DNA of 64,000 bases from Halorubrum sp. JWXQ-INN 858 (GTDB lineage Archaea; Halobacteriota; Halobacteria; Halobacteriales; Haloferacaceae): assembly GCF_009806985.1 (NCBI RefSeq), contig NZ_WUAX01000011.1, positions 186,001 to 250,000 on the forward strand. Direction: 5' to 3'. How positions within the stretch are numbered: the first letter of the stretch is position 1; each line of letters begins with the position of its first letter. Positions 33,229-43,200 of the stretch are shown here, piece by piece. Below the pieces are notes generated by a model. That model was not told where the DNA came from, did not search any database, and worked only from the letters and a program-made list of their open reading frames with translations. The translations under genes were made by a program, and so were the position numbers.

Positions 33229-33507
33229 ATGGGGATCCCGGCAGAACGGATCGAGCGCCTGTTCGCGTTGGCCCGCGAGGCGGTCGTCGACGACGAGTAC
33301 GACCGGGCCCGCGAGTACGTCCGCCTCGCGCGGCGGATCGCCGAGCGGAACCGCTGTGGCGTCCCCCGGGAGTTCGAGCGGCAGACCTGTGACGCCTGTG
33401 CGGTCTACCTGCGGCCGGGCAAGACGAGCCGGGTCCGGCTCCAGCCCGGCCACGTCGTCGTCCGCTGTCTGGAGTGTGGCGAGACGGGGCGATACCCCCA
33501 CGAGTGA
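33229..33507 (+). CDS. rnp4: Ribonuclease P protein component 4 (Rpp21 family)
   Basis: A 92-residue protein. Two CxxC zinc-knuckle pairs (Cys54/57 in CDAC and Cys80/83 in CLEC) frame the zinc ribbon, and the N-terminal helices ERIERLFALAREAVV and YDRAREYVRLARRIAERN are the Rpp21/Rpr2 signature. It assists the catalytic RNA in 5' end maturation of tRNA. Start ATG 33229. It ends 216 bp from the initiator tRNA gene on the other strand. Confidence 0.95.
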   Translation: MGIPAERIERLFALAREAVVDDEYDRAREYVRLARRIAERNRCGVPREFERQTCDACAVYLRPGKTSRVRLQPGHVVVRCLECGETGRYPHE

Positions 33508-33531
33508 GCCGCTCGTTCGCGGAGCGAAGCA

Positions 33532-33597
33532 TCGACGAGGAGCGACAGGGCTCGGCGAGATGCGGCAGGGCTCGACGAGGAGCGACAGGGCTCGGCG
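33532..33597. repeat. 26-bp direct repeat near rnp4 and the tRNA
   Basis: TCGACGAGGAGCGACAGGGC plus six bases occurs at 33532-33557 and 33572-33597 (period 40). Confidence 0.9.
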
Positions 33598-33722
33598 GAA
33601 CTACCGGTGACAGTGACGAACCTATCGGTGAAGGACCGGTGACGATGACGAAGACGACGACGACGATGACGACGTGTCGAGACGGACGCCGACCGTCTAT
33701 CGGTCGGAGCGTCGTGAAGAAG

Positions 33723-33797
33723 TAGCGGGAGGTAGATTTGAACTACCGATCTCCGGGTTATGAGCCCGGCGGAATCTCCTGGCTATCCCATCCCGCT
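33723..33797 (-). tRNA. Initiator tRNA-Met (anticodon CAT)
   Basis: A 75-nt cloverleaf without intron. The acceptor stem AGCGGGA/TCCCGCT carries the A1:U72 pair, the anticodon stem CCGGG/CCCGG has three consecutive G:C pairs and the loop is CTCATAA, all marks of the archaeal initiator. The T arm is GGTAG-TTCAAAT-CTACC. The elongator tRNA-Met of Haloferax volcanii has an intron, which is absent here. CCA is not encoded. Confidence 0.93.
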
Positions 33798-33820
33798 ATC
33801 ATATTCAAACCACGTTTCAC

Positions 33821-33828
33821 GGTTAAGG
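33821..33828 (-). promoter_or_regulatory. TATA-like element of the initiator tRNA
   Basis: CCTTAACC read on the minus strand is 24-31 nt before the tRNA 5' end at 33797, the expected archaeal core-promoter spacing. Confidence 0.55.
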
Positions 33829-33871
33829 GTTCTGATCCGGTCGCCCGTATGCGGTTTCTTCCCGCACCCGT

Positions 33872-34327
33872 TTATAAGTCATCGTCGTCCGCGACGCGCC
33901 ACGTGAAGAGGCTCTCGGCGACGTAGTTGACGAGGAACGCCGCACCGATCGCGATCGGCATCGTCAGCGCGTCCCAGACGTTCGTGCCGGCGACGGTCAC
34001 GACGACGTCCAGCCGCGTGAGCACGAAGACGACGGCCACCTGGATCGCGACCCCCCCGGCCCGCACGAGGTTCGATCTGAGGAGCCGTCGGAGCTTCGCA
34101 CGCCCCCCGCCGACGCCGTGGTCGGGGAACGTCCACCGGTCGTTGATGAGGAACATCGTCACGATCGCGGCCTCCGCACCGACGACCTTCGCGAGCTCCG
34201 GCGGCAGCGCGGTCGCGAGGGTGAGCGTCGCAGAGATCGACAGGTCGATGACCGCGCCGACCGCGCCGACGGACGCGAACTTCCCGAACCGTCGGCCCGT
34301 CGCCAGCTCGTCGAGCACGCCGGTCAT
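33872..34327 (-). CDS. GtrA family membrane protein
   Basis: A 151-residue protein with four membrane helices (about 18-38, 48-66, 85-105 and 115-137) and the family pattern RRFGKFASVGAVGAVIDLSI, FLINDRWTFPD. GtrA proteins take part in moving polyprenyl-linked sugars across the membrane in cell-surface glycan assembly. It overlaps the glycosyltransferase gene by 4 bp (ATGA), so the two act as a pair. ATG 34325-34327. A very long in-frame extension through the upstream gene is a shadow reading. Confidence 0.88.
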   Translation of the reverse strand: MTGVLDELATGRRFGKFASVGAVGAVIDLSISATLTLATALPPELAKVVGAEAAIVTMFLINDRWTFPDHGVGGGRAKLRRLLRSNLVRAGGVAIQVAVVFVLTRLDVVVTVAGTNVWDALTMPIAIGAAFLVNYVAESLFTWRVADDDDL

Positions 34328-35172
34328 CCCGGCCCTCGCCCGTCGACTCCGGGGTCGACCGCACGATCGGTCGCACGGTCGCCGCCGGCGGGATCGGTTG
34401 CACGGTCGACCAACGGGGGACCGGGGTCGCGGGCGATCGACCGATGAACCGCGCTTCCGGAGACGATCCCCGCGCGGTGGCGCGCTCGGAGGAGCCCGGC
34501 GAACATGGCAGCCGTGTCGCGCACGGGCGCGACCGTCGACCCGGGCTTGTCCTCCCACGTGATCGGGACTTCGCGGACGCGGTAGCCGCACGCGGCCGCG
34601 ACCGCGACGAACTCGAGGTCCCACGCGAACCCCGGCTGGTGGAGGTGGTCCCTGACCGCTCGCCACACCTCCGCGGTAAGCGCCTTCGCGCCGCACTGAT
34701 AGTCGTACAGCCGCGCGCCGGTCGACCCCACGACGCGTCGGGCGAGCCACGCGAACCCGTCGCCGAGGAACCGCCGGAGGTGACCCTGATGCATCGTCAC
34801 GTCCGCGTCGGGGTGGCGACGGGAGCCGACCGCGACGGACACGGCCCCGCGACGAACGGGACCGATCACGTCCACGGCCGACTCGACCGGGGTCGCGCCG
34901 TCCGCGTCGACGAACGCGAGCACGGACGTGTCGAGCGCCTCGAAGCCGGCGGTGACGGCGGCCCCTTTTCCCCGACGGTCGGGAACCGCGTTGACCGACA
35001 CCGCGTCGAACGCCCCCGCGAGGTCCGTCAGCGCGGCCGCCGTCTCCGGGTCTGCGGCGTCCGACTCGATCCGGATCCGCTCGGGCGAGAGCCGGTCCTC
35101 GAGCGCGCGAACGTAGCCGCGGAGCGCGTCGACGTCCGGGCGATAGGCGGGAACGACGATCCCGAGCGACAT
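34324..35172 (-). CDS. Family 2 glycosyltransferase (dolichyl-phosphate sugar synthase-like)
   Basis: A 282-residue GT2 enzyme. SLGIVVPAYRPDVDALRGYV opens the nucleotide-sugar domain; GKGAAVTAGFEAL and the metal-binding LAFVDADGATPVESAV (DAD) follow, then RRFLGDGFAWLARRVVG and YDYQCGAKALTAEVW. This is the dolichyl-phosphate glucose/mannose synthase-like family, which loads sugar onto the lipid carrier for N-glycosylation; GtrA next door is its usual companion. The last 25 residues (DRATDPAGGDRATDRAVDPGV) are a low-complexity repeat tail. Confidence 0.9.
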   Translation of the reverse strand: MSLGIVVPAYRPDVDALRGYVRALEDRLSPERIRIESDAADPETAAALTDLAGAFDAVSVNAVPDRRGKGAAVTAGFEALDTSVLAFVDADGATPVESAVDVIGPVRRGAVSVAVGSRRHPDADVTMHQGHLRRFLGDGFAWLARRVVGSTGARLYDYQCGAKALTAEVWRAVRDHLHQPGFAWDLEFVAVAAACGYRVREVPITWEDKPGSTVAPVRDTAAMFAGLLRARHRAGIVSGSAVHRSIARDPGPPLVDRATDPAGGDRATDRAVDPGVDGRGPG

Positions 35173-35261
35173 GGGAGGCCATCCGTCACGCCGGGTAAAA
35201 AGGGGTGTGACTCGCGGGAGCGAGGCGGCAGGCGGGAGCGGGGCAGCGGGCGGGAGCGACG

Positions 35262-35708
35262 TCAGTCGTGTCGTCGAACCGACGGCGTGACGACCGGACA
35301 GGAGGCGTTGAGGAGGATCGACTGGGCGACGCTCCCGAACAGGGCCTTCGCCGTGGGCGACTTCTTCCGGCCCATCACGACGATGTAGCGGGCGTCCTCG
35401 CGACCCGCGTAGTCGACGATCGACTCGTCGGGGTCCCCGATGAGCCCGACGGTACTGACGTCGACGGAGCCGTCGACGCCGGCGTCCTCGAGGGCGTCGC
35501 TCGCCACCTTCCGGGCCATCTCGCGGACCTCGTCCATCGTCACGCGGTCGTCGCTCTCGACGCTCCGTAGCCCGAGGTCGATGAACTCCGAACGAGTCAT
35601 CGAGTGGACGACGTGAACGGGATCGCCGAACGCCTTTCCGAGCGAAACCGCTTCGCGGACGACTTCGTGTGCCCGATCCGACCGATCGACCGCGGCAACG
35701 ATCACCAT
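35262..35708 (-). CDS. Universal stress protein (UspA family)
   Basis: A 148-residue protein of the UspA fold. VIVAAVDRSDRAHEVVREAV is the N-terminal motif. The ATP-binding motif near the end, MGRKKSPTAKALFGSVAQS (G-x2-x9-G-S), is complete, so it is probably of the ATP-binding kind. Start ATG 35706-35708 is supported by the TATA box 27 nt upstream. It is convergent with no nearby partner. Confidence 0.93.
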   Translation of the reverse strand: MVIVAAVDRSDRAHEVVREAVSLGKAFGDPVHVVHSMTRSEFIDLGLRSVESDDRVTMDEVREMARKVASDALEDAGVDGSVDVSTVGLIGDPDESIVDYAGREDARYIVVMGRKKSPTAKALFGSVAQSILLNASCPVVTPSVRRHD

Positions 35709-35730
35709 GTGCGACCCACGTCGCCATTCC

Positions 35731-35740
35731 TTATAAATCT
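35731..35740 (-). promoter_or_regulatory. TATA box of the universal stress protein gene
   Basis: AGATTTATAA on the minus strand, centred 27 nt before the ATG, predicts a leaderless transcript. Confidence 0.7.
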
Positions 35741-35912
35741 CGGACGACTCCGGAGGGAGCGCCATCGGGTCGACGGCCGATCGGACGCGACGTATCCGCC
35801 CGCCGAACCCGGCACAGCCGCCCGCCGAATCCGGCACAGCCACCCGCCGAACGTGACGAGACGACCGGGAGAAACCCGAAGCCGTATAGTCCCGGGGTCG
35901 TGTCTCCCTCCC

Positions 35913-38351
35913 ATGGAATACGTGTTGGTCGCGTGGTGGCTCCTCGCGTTCCTCGCGCTCGCGGCGCTCGCCGCCCCCCTCACCGCCCGGGTGTTCCGGG
36001 CGTTCCCCGGGGCGGGGCTCGGCTTCGCGCCGACCGTCGCGCTGTTGGTCCTCGTCCTCGTCGGCTACTGGGCGGGCCGGATCGGGTTCGGTCGGCCCAC
36101 TCTCTGGCTCGCGCTGCTCGTCCTGGCCGCGCTCTCCGCGGTCTTCGGGCTCGATCGTACCGCGCTCCGGCGGCGCGAGATCCGCCTCGCGCCGGACGTC
36201 GGCCCGGTCAACCGGCGGTCCGTGTGGGCCGCCGCCGTCGTCTTCGTCGGCGCGTTCCTGCTCGTCGTCGCGATCCGGGCCGCCGACCCTGCCGTGAACG
36301 CGATCGGCGGCGAGAAGTTCCTCGATTACGGGCTGCTCCGCGCCACCCTCCGGGCGGACGTGGTGCCGGTCTACGACTTCTGGTTCGCCGGCGAGTCGCT
36401 GAACTACTACTACGGGGGCCACCTCGCCGCGGCCCTCGTGACCATGCTGACCGGAACCGCCCCCGAGTACGCGTACAACCTCGCGCTCGCGGGTTTTTAC
36501 GGGTGTCTCGCGGCCGCCGCGTTCGAGCTGGCCCGCGGGATCGCCGCCGGGCGAGCCGCCGACCGCGGGGCCGACGCGGCCCGGTCGCACGAACACGGGT
36601 TTCGGGCGGGCGTCGCGGCCGTCTTCGTCGTCGCGCTCGCCGGCAACGCGGTCACCGCGGTCCAGGTCGTGGCGGGCGTCCTGCCGGGCGGGGCCGGCGA
36701 CCGCTTCGCGGAGGCCGTCGCCGCGGGGCGCGTCTCCGCGGCCGACCTCCGTGCGGGGGCGGACGGGTTCTTCTACTGGGACGCGAGCCGCGTGATCGAC
36801 GGGACGATAACCGAGTTCCCGCTGTTCGCGTTCCTCAACGGGGACCTCCACGCGCACATGATGGGGCTCCCGTTCCTGTTGCTCGCCGCGGGCGTCGCGT
36901 ACGCCTACTGGCGGACGCCCGGCGCGGAGCGCCGCCGGCGGCGGGTGCTCGTCTTCGGGGTCGTCCCGCTGATCGGCGGCATGCAGGTCGTGATCCACAC
37001 GTGGGACGTCCCGACGACGATCGGGATCCTCTGGCTCGCGCTCGCGTTCGCGCCCGCGACGCCGCTGTCGCTGCTCCCCCGCGGGTCGGCCGTCGCGGCG
37101 GCCGTCCGCGACCGGGTGCGGTCGCCGACCGTCGCGACCGAGATCGAGCGGACCGGTGGTGCCCTCGTCGTCGCCGCGGTCGCCGGCGGCCTCGCCTTCC
37201 TGATCGGCGCGCCCTTCCTCCTCGCCGCGTCGACCGGACAGGAGCCGACCCTCCTCGACGCGGCGGACCGGTCCGGCCTGGGGGAGCTGCTCCTCGTGCA
37301 CGTCCTCTTCCTCGCCGGGTTCCTCGCGTACCTCGTCGGGCGGCTCGGGGCAGACGACGACGGGGGCGGCGATCGGGGAGTCGTGGCCGTCGGGATCGCC
37401 GCCGTCGTCGCGGTGGCGGTCCTCTCCGGGTTCCCGGCGGTCGCGGTCGTCGTCCCGCTGCTCGCGCTGGGTTGGGCCGCGCTCCGGCTCGGTCGTGACG
37501 TCGGGTTCGAGACCGCGCTGCTGGTCGGGGGCGCGGGGCTCGTCGGGATCGTTGAGCTCGTCTACGTCGTCGAGGCCGCCGGCCCCGGCCGGCTCAACAC
37601 GGTATTTAAGGTGTACTCGCAGGTCTGGGCGGTCTGGGGCGTCGCGCTCGGCGTCGTCCTCGCCGAGCTGTGGGCCGGCGGGTTCGGCGGGGTCGGCAAG
37701 TTCGGCGAGTCCGGCGGGGTTGGCGGACGTGAAGGGACGGCTCCGGCGGGGACGGCTCCGACGGGAGCGGATCCGGCGTCCGGGATCGGGTCCGTCCCCG
37801 TCGCCCGCCTGTTCGTCGTCGCGATCGTGCTGCTCGCGGCCCCGTACGCGGGACTGGCGCTCGCGGACCACTTCGACCGGCACGACGCGGGGACGCTCGA
37901 CGCGACCGCCTTCGCCGCGGCGGAACACCCGGCCGAGGCGGCCGCGATCGACTGGCTCGACGCGACGGCGACCCACGAGGACACCCTGCTCGAGGCCCCG
38001 GGCGCGAGCCGGTCGCCGGAGGGGCTCGCCGCCGAACCCACCACGCCGGGGATGTACGACTGGCGGGCGAACCCCGCCTCCACCCTGACGGGGATCCCGA
38101 CCGTCGCCGGGTGGGCCCATCAGGTCGGCTACCGCGGCGAGGAGGCGTACTACGGCCGGGTCGCGGACGTGGATCGCGCGTACGCGGGCGACGCGGACGA
38201 GCGCGCCGCCGTCCTCGACGCCTACGACGTCGACTACGTCTGGGTCGGGCCGACCGAGCGGGCGCGCTACGGCGCGGTCGACTTCGACGACGCCGGCGAG
38301 GTGGTCTTCGAGAACGACACGGTTCGGGTGTACCGGATCGACGGCGAGTGA
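35913..38351 (+). CDS. DUF2298 membrane protein (YYY family)
   Basis: An 812-residue polytopic membrane protein with about 15 hydrophobic segments. ESLNYYYGGHLAAAL (YYY at residues 165-167) is the family hallmark, found in archaeal and Chloroflexi proteins. GEKFLDYGLLRA, FAFLNGDLHAHMMGLPFLLL and GPGRLNTVFKVYSQVW also match. The C-terminal 120 residues are soluble and acidic (AIDWLDATATHEDTLLEAPG). It resembles oligosaccharyltransferase-type membrane enzymes, but its reaction is not established. A GTATAGT element is about 30 nt before the ATG. The 3' end is part of a 44-bp tandem repeat. Confidence 0.88.
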   Translation: MEYVLVAWWLLAFLALAALAAPLTARVFRAFPGAGLGFAPTVALLVLVLVGYWAGRIGFGRPTLWLALLVLAALSAVFGLDRTALRRREIRLAPDVGPVNRRSVWAAAVVFVGAFLLVVAIRAADPAVNAIGGEKFLDYGLLRATLRADVVPVYDFWFAGESLNYYYGGHLAAALVTMLTGTAPEYAYNLALAGFYGCLAAAAFELARGIAAGRAADRGADAARSHEHGFRAGVAAVFVVALAGNAVTAVQVVAGVLPGGAGDRFAEAVAAGRVSAADLRAGADGFFYWDASRVIDGTITEFPLFAFLNGDLHAHMMGLPFLLLAAGVAYAYWRTPGAERRRRRVLVFGVVPLIGGMQVVIHTWDVPTTIGILWLALAFAPATPLSLLPRGSAVAAAVRDRVRSPTVATEIERTGGALVVAAVAGGLAFLIGAPFLLAASTGQEPTLLDAADRSGLGELLLVHVLFLAGFLAYLVGRLGADDDGGGDRGVVAVGIAAVVAVAVLSGFPAVAVVVPLLALGWAALRLGRDVGFETALLVGGAGLVGIVELVYVVEAAGPGRLNTVFKVYSQVWAVWGVALGVVLAELWAGGFGGVGKFGESGGVGGREGTAPAGTAPTGADPASGIGSVPVARLFVVAIVLLAAPYAGLALADHFDRHDAGTLDATAFAAAEHPAEAAAIDWLDATATHEDTLLEAPGASRSPEGLAAEPTTPGMYDWRANPASTLTGIPTVAGWAHQVGYRGEEAYYGRVADVDRAYAGDADERAAVLDAYDVDYVWVGPTERARYGAVDFDDAGEVVFENDTVRVYRIDGE

Positions 38352-38454
38352 GCGACACCGGGACGATTCGGGAGTACCGGATCGACGGCGGGTGAGCGAC
38401 ACCGGGACGATTCGGGTGTACCGGATCAACGGCGGGTGAGCGGCCCCAGGACGG
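38323..38454. repeat. 44-bp tandem repeat (3 copies) spanning a stop codon
   Basis: Copies start at 38323, 38367 and 38411. The first encodes the C-terminal VRVYRIDGE and the stop codon of the DUF2298 protein; the others repeat the same coding tail outside the gene. The unit is not a multiple of three. Confidence 0.95.
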
Positions 38455-38509
38455 CCCGGCCGACGCGGCTTCGGACGTTTTAAGCCCGCGACCCACCCTG
38501 TGGGGAACA

Positions 38510-39985
38510 ATGAGCGACGACGACCAGGACCTCGGCATCACCGAGTCCAAGTCACACAACACCGGCGAGTGGTACGCCGAGGTCGTACGGAAGGCGGGGC
38601 TGGCCGATTACGGCCCCGAGGGCATGAGCGGGTTCATCGTGACGCGCCCGCGCGCGTACGCCATCTGGGAGCGCCTGCAGGGGTTCCTCGACGCGAAGTT
38701 CAAGGACACCGGCGTCCAGAACGCCTACTTCCCGCTGTTCATCCCGGAGTCGTACCTCGAACGCGAGAAGGACATCGTCGAGGGGTTCGATCCCGAGGTC
38801 GCGTGGGTCACCGAGGCCGGCACGAAGGAGTTAGAAGAGCGGCTCGCCGTCCGGCCCACCTCCGAATCGATCATCACGCCGTACATCAGCCAGTGGGTCC
38901 GGAGCCACCGCGACCTCCCGCTGCGCGTGAACCAGTGGTGTTCGGTCGTCCGATGGGAGGCGACGGAGACGAAGCCGTTCTTCCGCACCAAGGAGTTCCT
39001 CTGGCAGGAGGGCCACACCGCCCACGCGACCTACGAGGACGCGTGGACGGAGACGCTGACGCGGCTCGACCAGTACGAGTCCGTCTACGAGGACCTGCTG
39101 GCGATCCCGGTCCTCCGCGGGCAGAAGCCCGACCACGACAAGTTCCCCGGCGCGGACACGACGACGACCGTCGAGGCGCTGATGCCCGACGGGAAGTCGG
39201 TTCAGGGGGCGACCTCCCACCACCTCGGCAGCTCGTTCGCGGAGGCGTTCGACATCACGTACGCCGACGAGGACGAGGAGGACCGCGTCGCCCACACCAC
39301 CTCGTGGGGGCTCTCCTGGCGCGCGCTCGGCGCGCTGATCATGACCCACTCCGACGAGCAGGGGCTCGTCCTCCCGCCGACGGTCGCGCCCACGCAGGTC
39401 GTGATCGTCCCGATCTGGCAGGAGGACACGAAAGACGAGGTGCTCGCGTACGCCGAGGGCGTCGCCGACGACCTCGACGACGCCGGCGTGCGCGTCGAGC
39501 TCGACGACCGCGACGAGCGCAACCCCGGCTTCAAGTTCAACGAACACGAGCTCAACGGCGTCCCCCTGCGGGTCGAGATCGGTCCGTACGAGGTCGAAGA
39601 CGACGAGCTCACCCTCAACCACCGGCCCGACGGCGAGGAGACCGTCGTGGACCGCGACGGGGTCGCGGAGACGGTCCGATCACACCTCGACGAGGTGTAC
39701 GCGAAGCTGTACGCGGCCGCCGAGGAGAACCTCGACGGCGAGGTGCGCGAGGCCGACGACCGCGCCGGCATCCTCGGGACGCTCGGCCAGCACGGCGGCT
39801 ACGTGAAGGCCCCGTGGTGCGGCGACGAGGCCTGCGAGGAGGCGATCAAGGAGCCCATCGCCGCGGAGATCGTCATGGTTCCGTTCGAGGACGAGGACGA
39901 GTACGTCGACGGCGACGGCGATGAGGCGTGTGCGATCTGTGAGGCGGACGCGGAGCGGACGGCGTTCTTCGCGAAGTCCTACTGA
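38510..39985 (+). CDS. proS: Prolyl-tRNA synthetase (archaeal/eukaryote-like)
   Basis: A 491-residue class II synthetase of the short archaeal type. Class II motif 2 reads FFRTKEFLWQEGHTAH, with motif 1 around PLFIPESYLEREK. Motif 3 with LSWRALGALIMTHSDEQGLVL follows. Catalytic-loop RPTSESIITPYI is complete. The C-terminal zinc-binding domain has CGDEACEEAI and CAICEADAE, typical of archaeal ProS. TTTTAA lies about 30 nt before the ATG. It activates proline and charges tRNA-Pro. Confidence 0.97.
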   Translation: MSDDDQDLGITESKSHNTGEWYAEVVRKAGLADYGPEGMSGFIVTRPRAYAIWERLQGFLDAKFKDTGVQNAYFPLFIPESYLEREKDIVEGFDPEVAWVTEAGTKELEERLAVRPTSESIITPYISQWVRSHRDLPLRVNQWCSVVRWEATETKPFFRTKEFLWQEGHTAHATYEDAWTETLTRLDQYESVYEDLLAIPVLRGQKPDHDKFPGADTTTTVEALMPDGKSVQGATSHHLGSSFAEAFDITYADEDEEDRVAHTTSWGLSWRALGALIMTHSDEQGLVLPPTVAPTQVVIVPIWQEDTKDEVLAYAEGVADDLDDAGVRVELDDRDERNPGFKFNEHELNGVPLRVEIGPYEVEDDELTLNHRPDGEETVVDRDGVAETVRSHLDEVYAKLYAAAEENLDGEVREADDRAGILGTLGQHGGYVKAPWCGDEACEEAIKEPIAAEIVMVPFEDEDEYVDGDGDEACAICEADAERTAFFAKSY

Positions 39986-40009
39986 TCGGGGGACACCCTC
40001 GATACACGG

Positions 40010-40228
40010 ACGTATACTTATTTGCGTAGAATCCACTCATAAGCGAGAGGCGTGTTGCGTATTTCCGTACTTCTTGTTGAAATACGATCGAGTGCGGACC
40101 TTTCGTCAACCCGTGGTAGTCTATGCCAACCCCTTATGGATAATTACCTTATATTCCCTAATGTGTGGCCAAGGGATCCTACCCCTATCAGGGTCACACC
40201 TTTATCTAGCGGGTAGTGAGGAAGGAGT
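40010..40228. promoter_or_regulatory. AT-rich regulatory region before glutamate synthase
   Basis: About 220 bp of unusually AT-rich DNA between proS and the glutamate synthase gene. TTTATC at 40201-40206 is 23-28 nt before the ATG, the right distance for a core promoter. GTATTT (40059-40064) and AAATAC (40080-40085) form a 6-bp inverted repeat 15 bp apart. Further AT runs occur at 40130-40170. Nitrogen-responsive control is plausible but not shown. Confidence 0.6.
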
Positions 40229-43200
40229 ATGACCAAGCCACGTAGTACCACCCGCGGTCCGGAGGACTCCGGGACGGCGGGCCGCGACGCGGGCCTCGCG
40301 TCGCCGGACGACGACCGGTCGAACTGCGGGATCGGCGGCATCGTCGACCTCGACGGGACGCCCACCCACGGAACAGTCACCGACGCGGTCCGACTCCTCG
40401 AGAACCTCGAACACCGCGGCACGACCGGCGCGGAGTCGAACACCGGCGACGGGGCCGGGATCATGGTCGCACGTCCGGACGCGTTCTTCCGGGAGGTCGT
40501 CGACGCGGACCTGCCCGCGGAGTACGCCGTCGGCTCCCTGTTCATGCCGAGCGAGCCCAACGTCCAGGCCGCGATCCACGACGTCATCGCCGAGACGCTC
40601 TCCGTCTACGGGCTGGAGGTGCTCGCGTGGCGGTCGGTGCCGACGGACAACACCGACCTCGGCGCGACCGCACTCGACTCCGAGCCGGAGATCGAACAGC
40701 TGTTCGTCGCCCCCGTCGAGGGGGCCGGCCTCGCCGCCCGCTTCGCCGACGACGGGTCGGTCCCGTCCGACACGGACCCGGAGACTCTCGGGTTCGACCG
40801 GGCCCTGTACGCCGCCCGCCGGGAGATCGAGAACACCGTCGCCGACCTCGACGGCGCCGGGCGGTTCTACGTCTGCTCGCTCGACCGCCGCCGCGTCGTA
40901 TATAAGGGGCTGCTGAAGGGCTCACAGATCGCGGACTACTACCCGGACCTCACGGACGAGCGGTTCGCGAGCCACGTCGCGTTGGTTCACGCGCGGTTCT
41001 CGACGAACACGCTGGGCGCGTGGCACCTCGCACACCCGTACCGAAACGTCGTCCACAACGGCGAGTTCAACACGATCCGGGGGAACATCAACTGGATGCG
41101 CGCGCGGGAGAACGACCTCGAACACCCCGCGTTCGGCCCCGAGTTGGAGACGCTCAAGCCGATCATCAACGACCCGAACCAGTCCGACACCGCGAGCGTC
41201 GACAACGCGCTCGAGCTCCTCTTACAGACCGGCCGCGACCTCCCGCACGCGCTCCGGATGCTCGTCCCGGAGGCGTTCCGCGACGACCACCTGATGGACG
41301 AGGCTCGCCGTGACTTCTACGACTACCACGCCTCGCTCGTCGAACCGTGGGACGGCCCCGCGCTCGTCATCGGCTTCGACGGCGAGACGGTGGCCGGCGT
41401 GTTGGACCGAAACGGGCTCCGCCCGTGTCGCTACGAGGTCACCGACGACAACCGCCTCGTCGTCGGCAGCGAGGTCGGCGCGCTCCCCACCGACGCCGCG
41501 AACGTGACGCGTCGGGGACGGCTCCAGCCCGGCGAGATCTTCGTCGCCGACCCCGAGCGGGGACGTATCGTCCCCGACGACGACGTGTTCGCCGACCTCA
41601 CCGACGAGAAGTACGGCCGGTGGGTGGCCGAACACCAGGCCGACCTCGAGGACCTCGTCGACGCCGACGACGGGACCGCCGTCGGTTTCGGCGACGTCGA
41701 CGGGGCGGATGCGGCCCCTGATGTCGACGAGGCGGACGCGGCCCCCGGAGTCGACGAGGCGAACGCGGCCCCCGGAGTCGACGACCCGGCGGACCAGAAC
41801 TCCGAATCACCCACCGTCCGGGCTCACCAGGCCGCGTTCGGCTACACGACCGACTCGCTGAACCACCTCGTCGAGCCGATGGCCGAGTCCGGGAAGGACC
41901 CGGTCGGCTCGATGGGCGACGACACGCCCCTGTCGGTGCTCGCGGACGTCGACCGGCCGCTGTTCTCCTACTTCAAACAGCTGTTCGCACAGGTTTCGAA
42001 CCCCCCGATCGACTACATCCGCGAGGAGCTCGTCACCTCGTTGGAGTCGCGGATCGGCGGACAGCGGAACCTCCTCGCCGAGACCCCCGAGCACGCCCAC
42101 CAGATCGTCGCCGACTCGCCGGTCCTCACGGACGCCGAGACCGCCGCGCTGAAGCGTCTCGGCGGCGGCGAGGGTGACGAGAGGGACGACGCCGGGTTCG
42201 TCTCCGAGACGATCGACGCGACGTACCACCACGACGGGTCGCTCGTGGACGCGGTGGCCCGCCTGCGCGAGGACGCGGCCGCGGCCATCGAGGGCGGCGC
42301 GGACGTCGTCGTCCTCTCGGACCGCGCGATCGACCCGGACCGGCTCGCGATCCCGAGTCTGCTCGCGACCGGCGCGGTCCATCACCACCTCGTCCGAAAC
42401 GGGCTCCGCAACCGCGCGGGGCTCGTCGTCGAGTCGGGCGAGCCGCACGAGGTCCACCACCTCGCGACGCTCGTCGGCTACGGCGCGGACGCGGTCGACC
42501 CGTACCTCGCGTACGCCTCCATCGCCGACGTCGTCGCCGGCCCGGACGGCGCGAACGAGACCGAGGCGCTCGCCGCCTACCGCTCCGCGCTGGAGGACGG
42601 CCTCCTGAAGACGATGGCGAAGATGGGGATCTCCACGGTCGAGTCGTACCAGGGCGCACAGATCTTCGAGGCCGTCGGGCTCGACTCGCGATTCGTCGGC
42701 GAGTTCTTCGAGGGCACCGAGATCCGCACCGAGGGGATCGGCATCGAGGGGATCGAGGACGACCTCCGCGCGCGTCACGCGATGGCGTTCGGTGCGGATC
42801 CCCAACTCGAGACGATCGGCGAGTACGAGAACCGGTCGTCCGGCGTCCACCACGGGTGGAACCCCCAGACCGTCGGCACGCTCCAGCAGGCGGTCCGCGG
42901 CGGCGACTACGAGCAGTACGGGGAGTTCGCGGACCTCGTCAACGACCAGTCCGAGACGCTCCAGACGCTCCGCGGCCTGCTGGAGTTCGACTCCGACCGC
43001 GATCCGGTCCCGATCGAGACGGTGGAGCCGGTCGAGGAGATCGTCGAGCGCTTCTCGACGGCCCCGATGAGCCTCGGGAGCCTCTCGCCGGAGGCCCACG
43101 AGAACAACTCGATCGCGATGAACCGGCTCGGTGCGAAGTCGAACACCGGCGAGGGCGGTGAACCCCCCGAACGGTTCGGCACCGAAAAGGAGTGTTCAGT

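Noticed and set aside
33707..33722. Encoded CCA tail or intron in the tRNA-Met
   Set aside because: The bases following the discriminator are not CCA on the minus strand and the 75-nt cloverleaf is uninterrupted.
35262..38510. 1082-residue minus-strand frame opposite the DUF2298 gene
   Set aside because: Only its last 149 codons (the UspA protein) are real; the rest is an antisense shadow of DUF2298, with no promoter and no domain.
41696..41776. Frameshift in gltB at the repeat
   Set aside because: The 27-bp units keep the frame and the catalytic domains continue normally on both sides.
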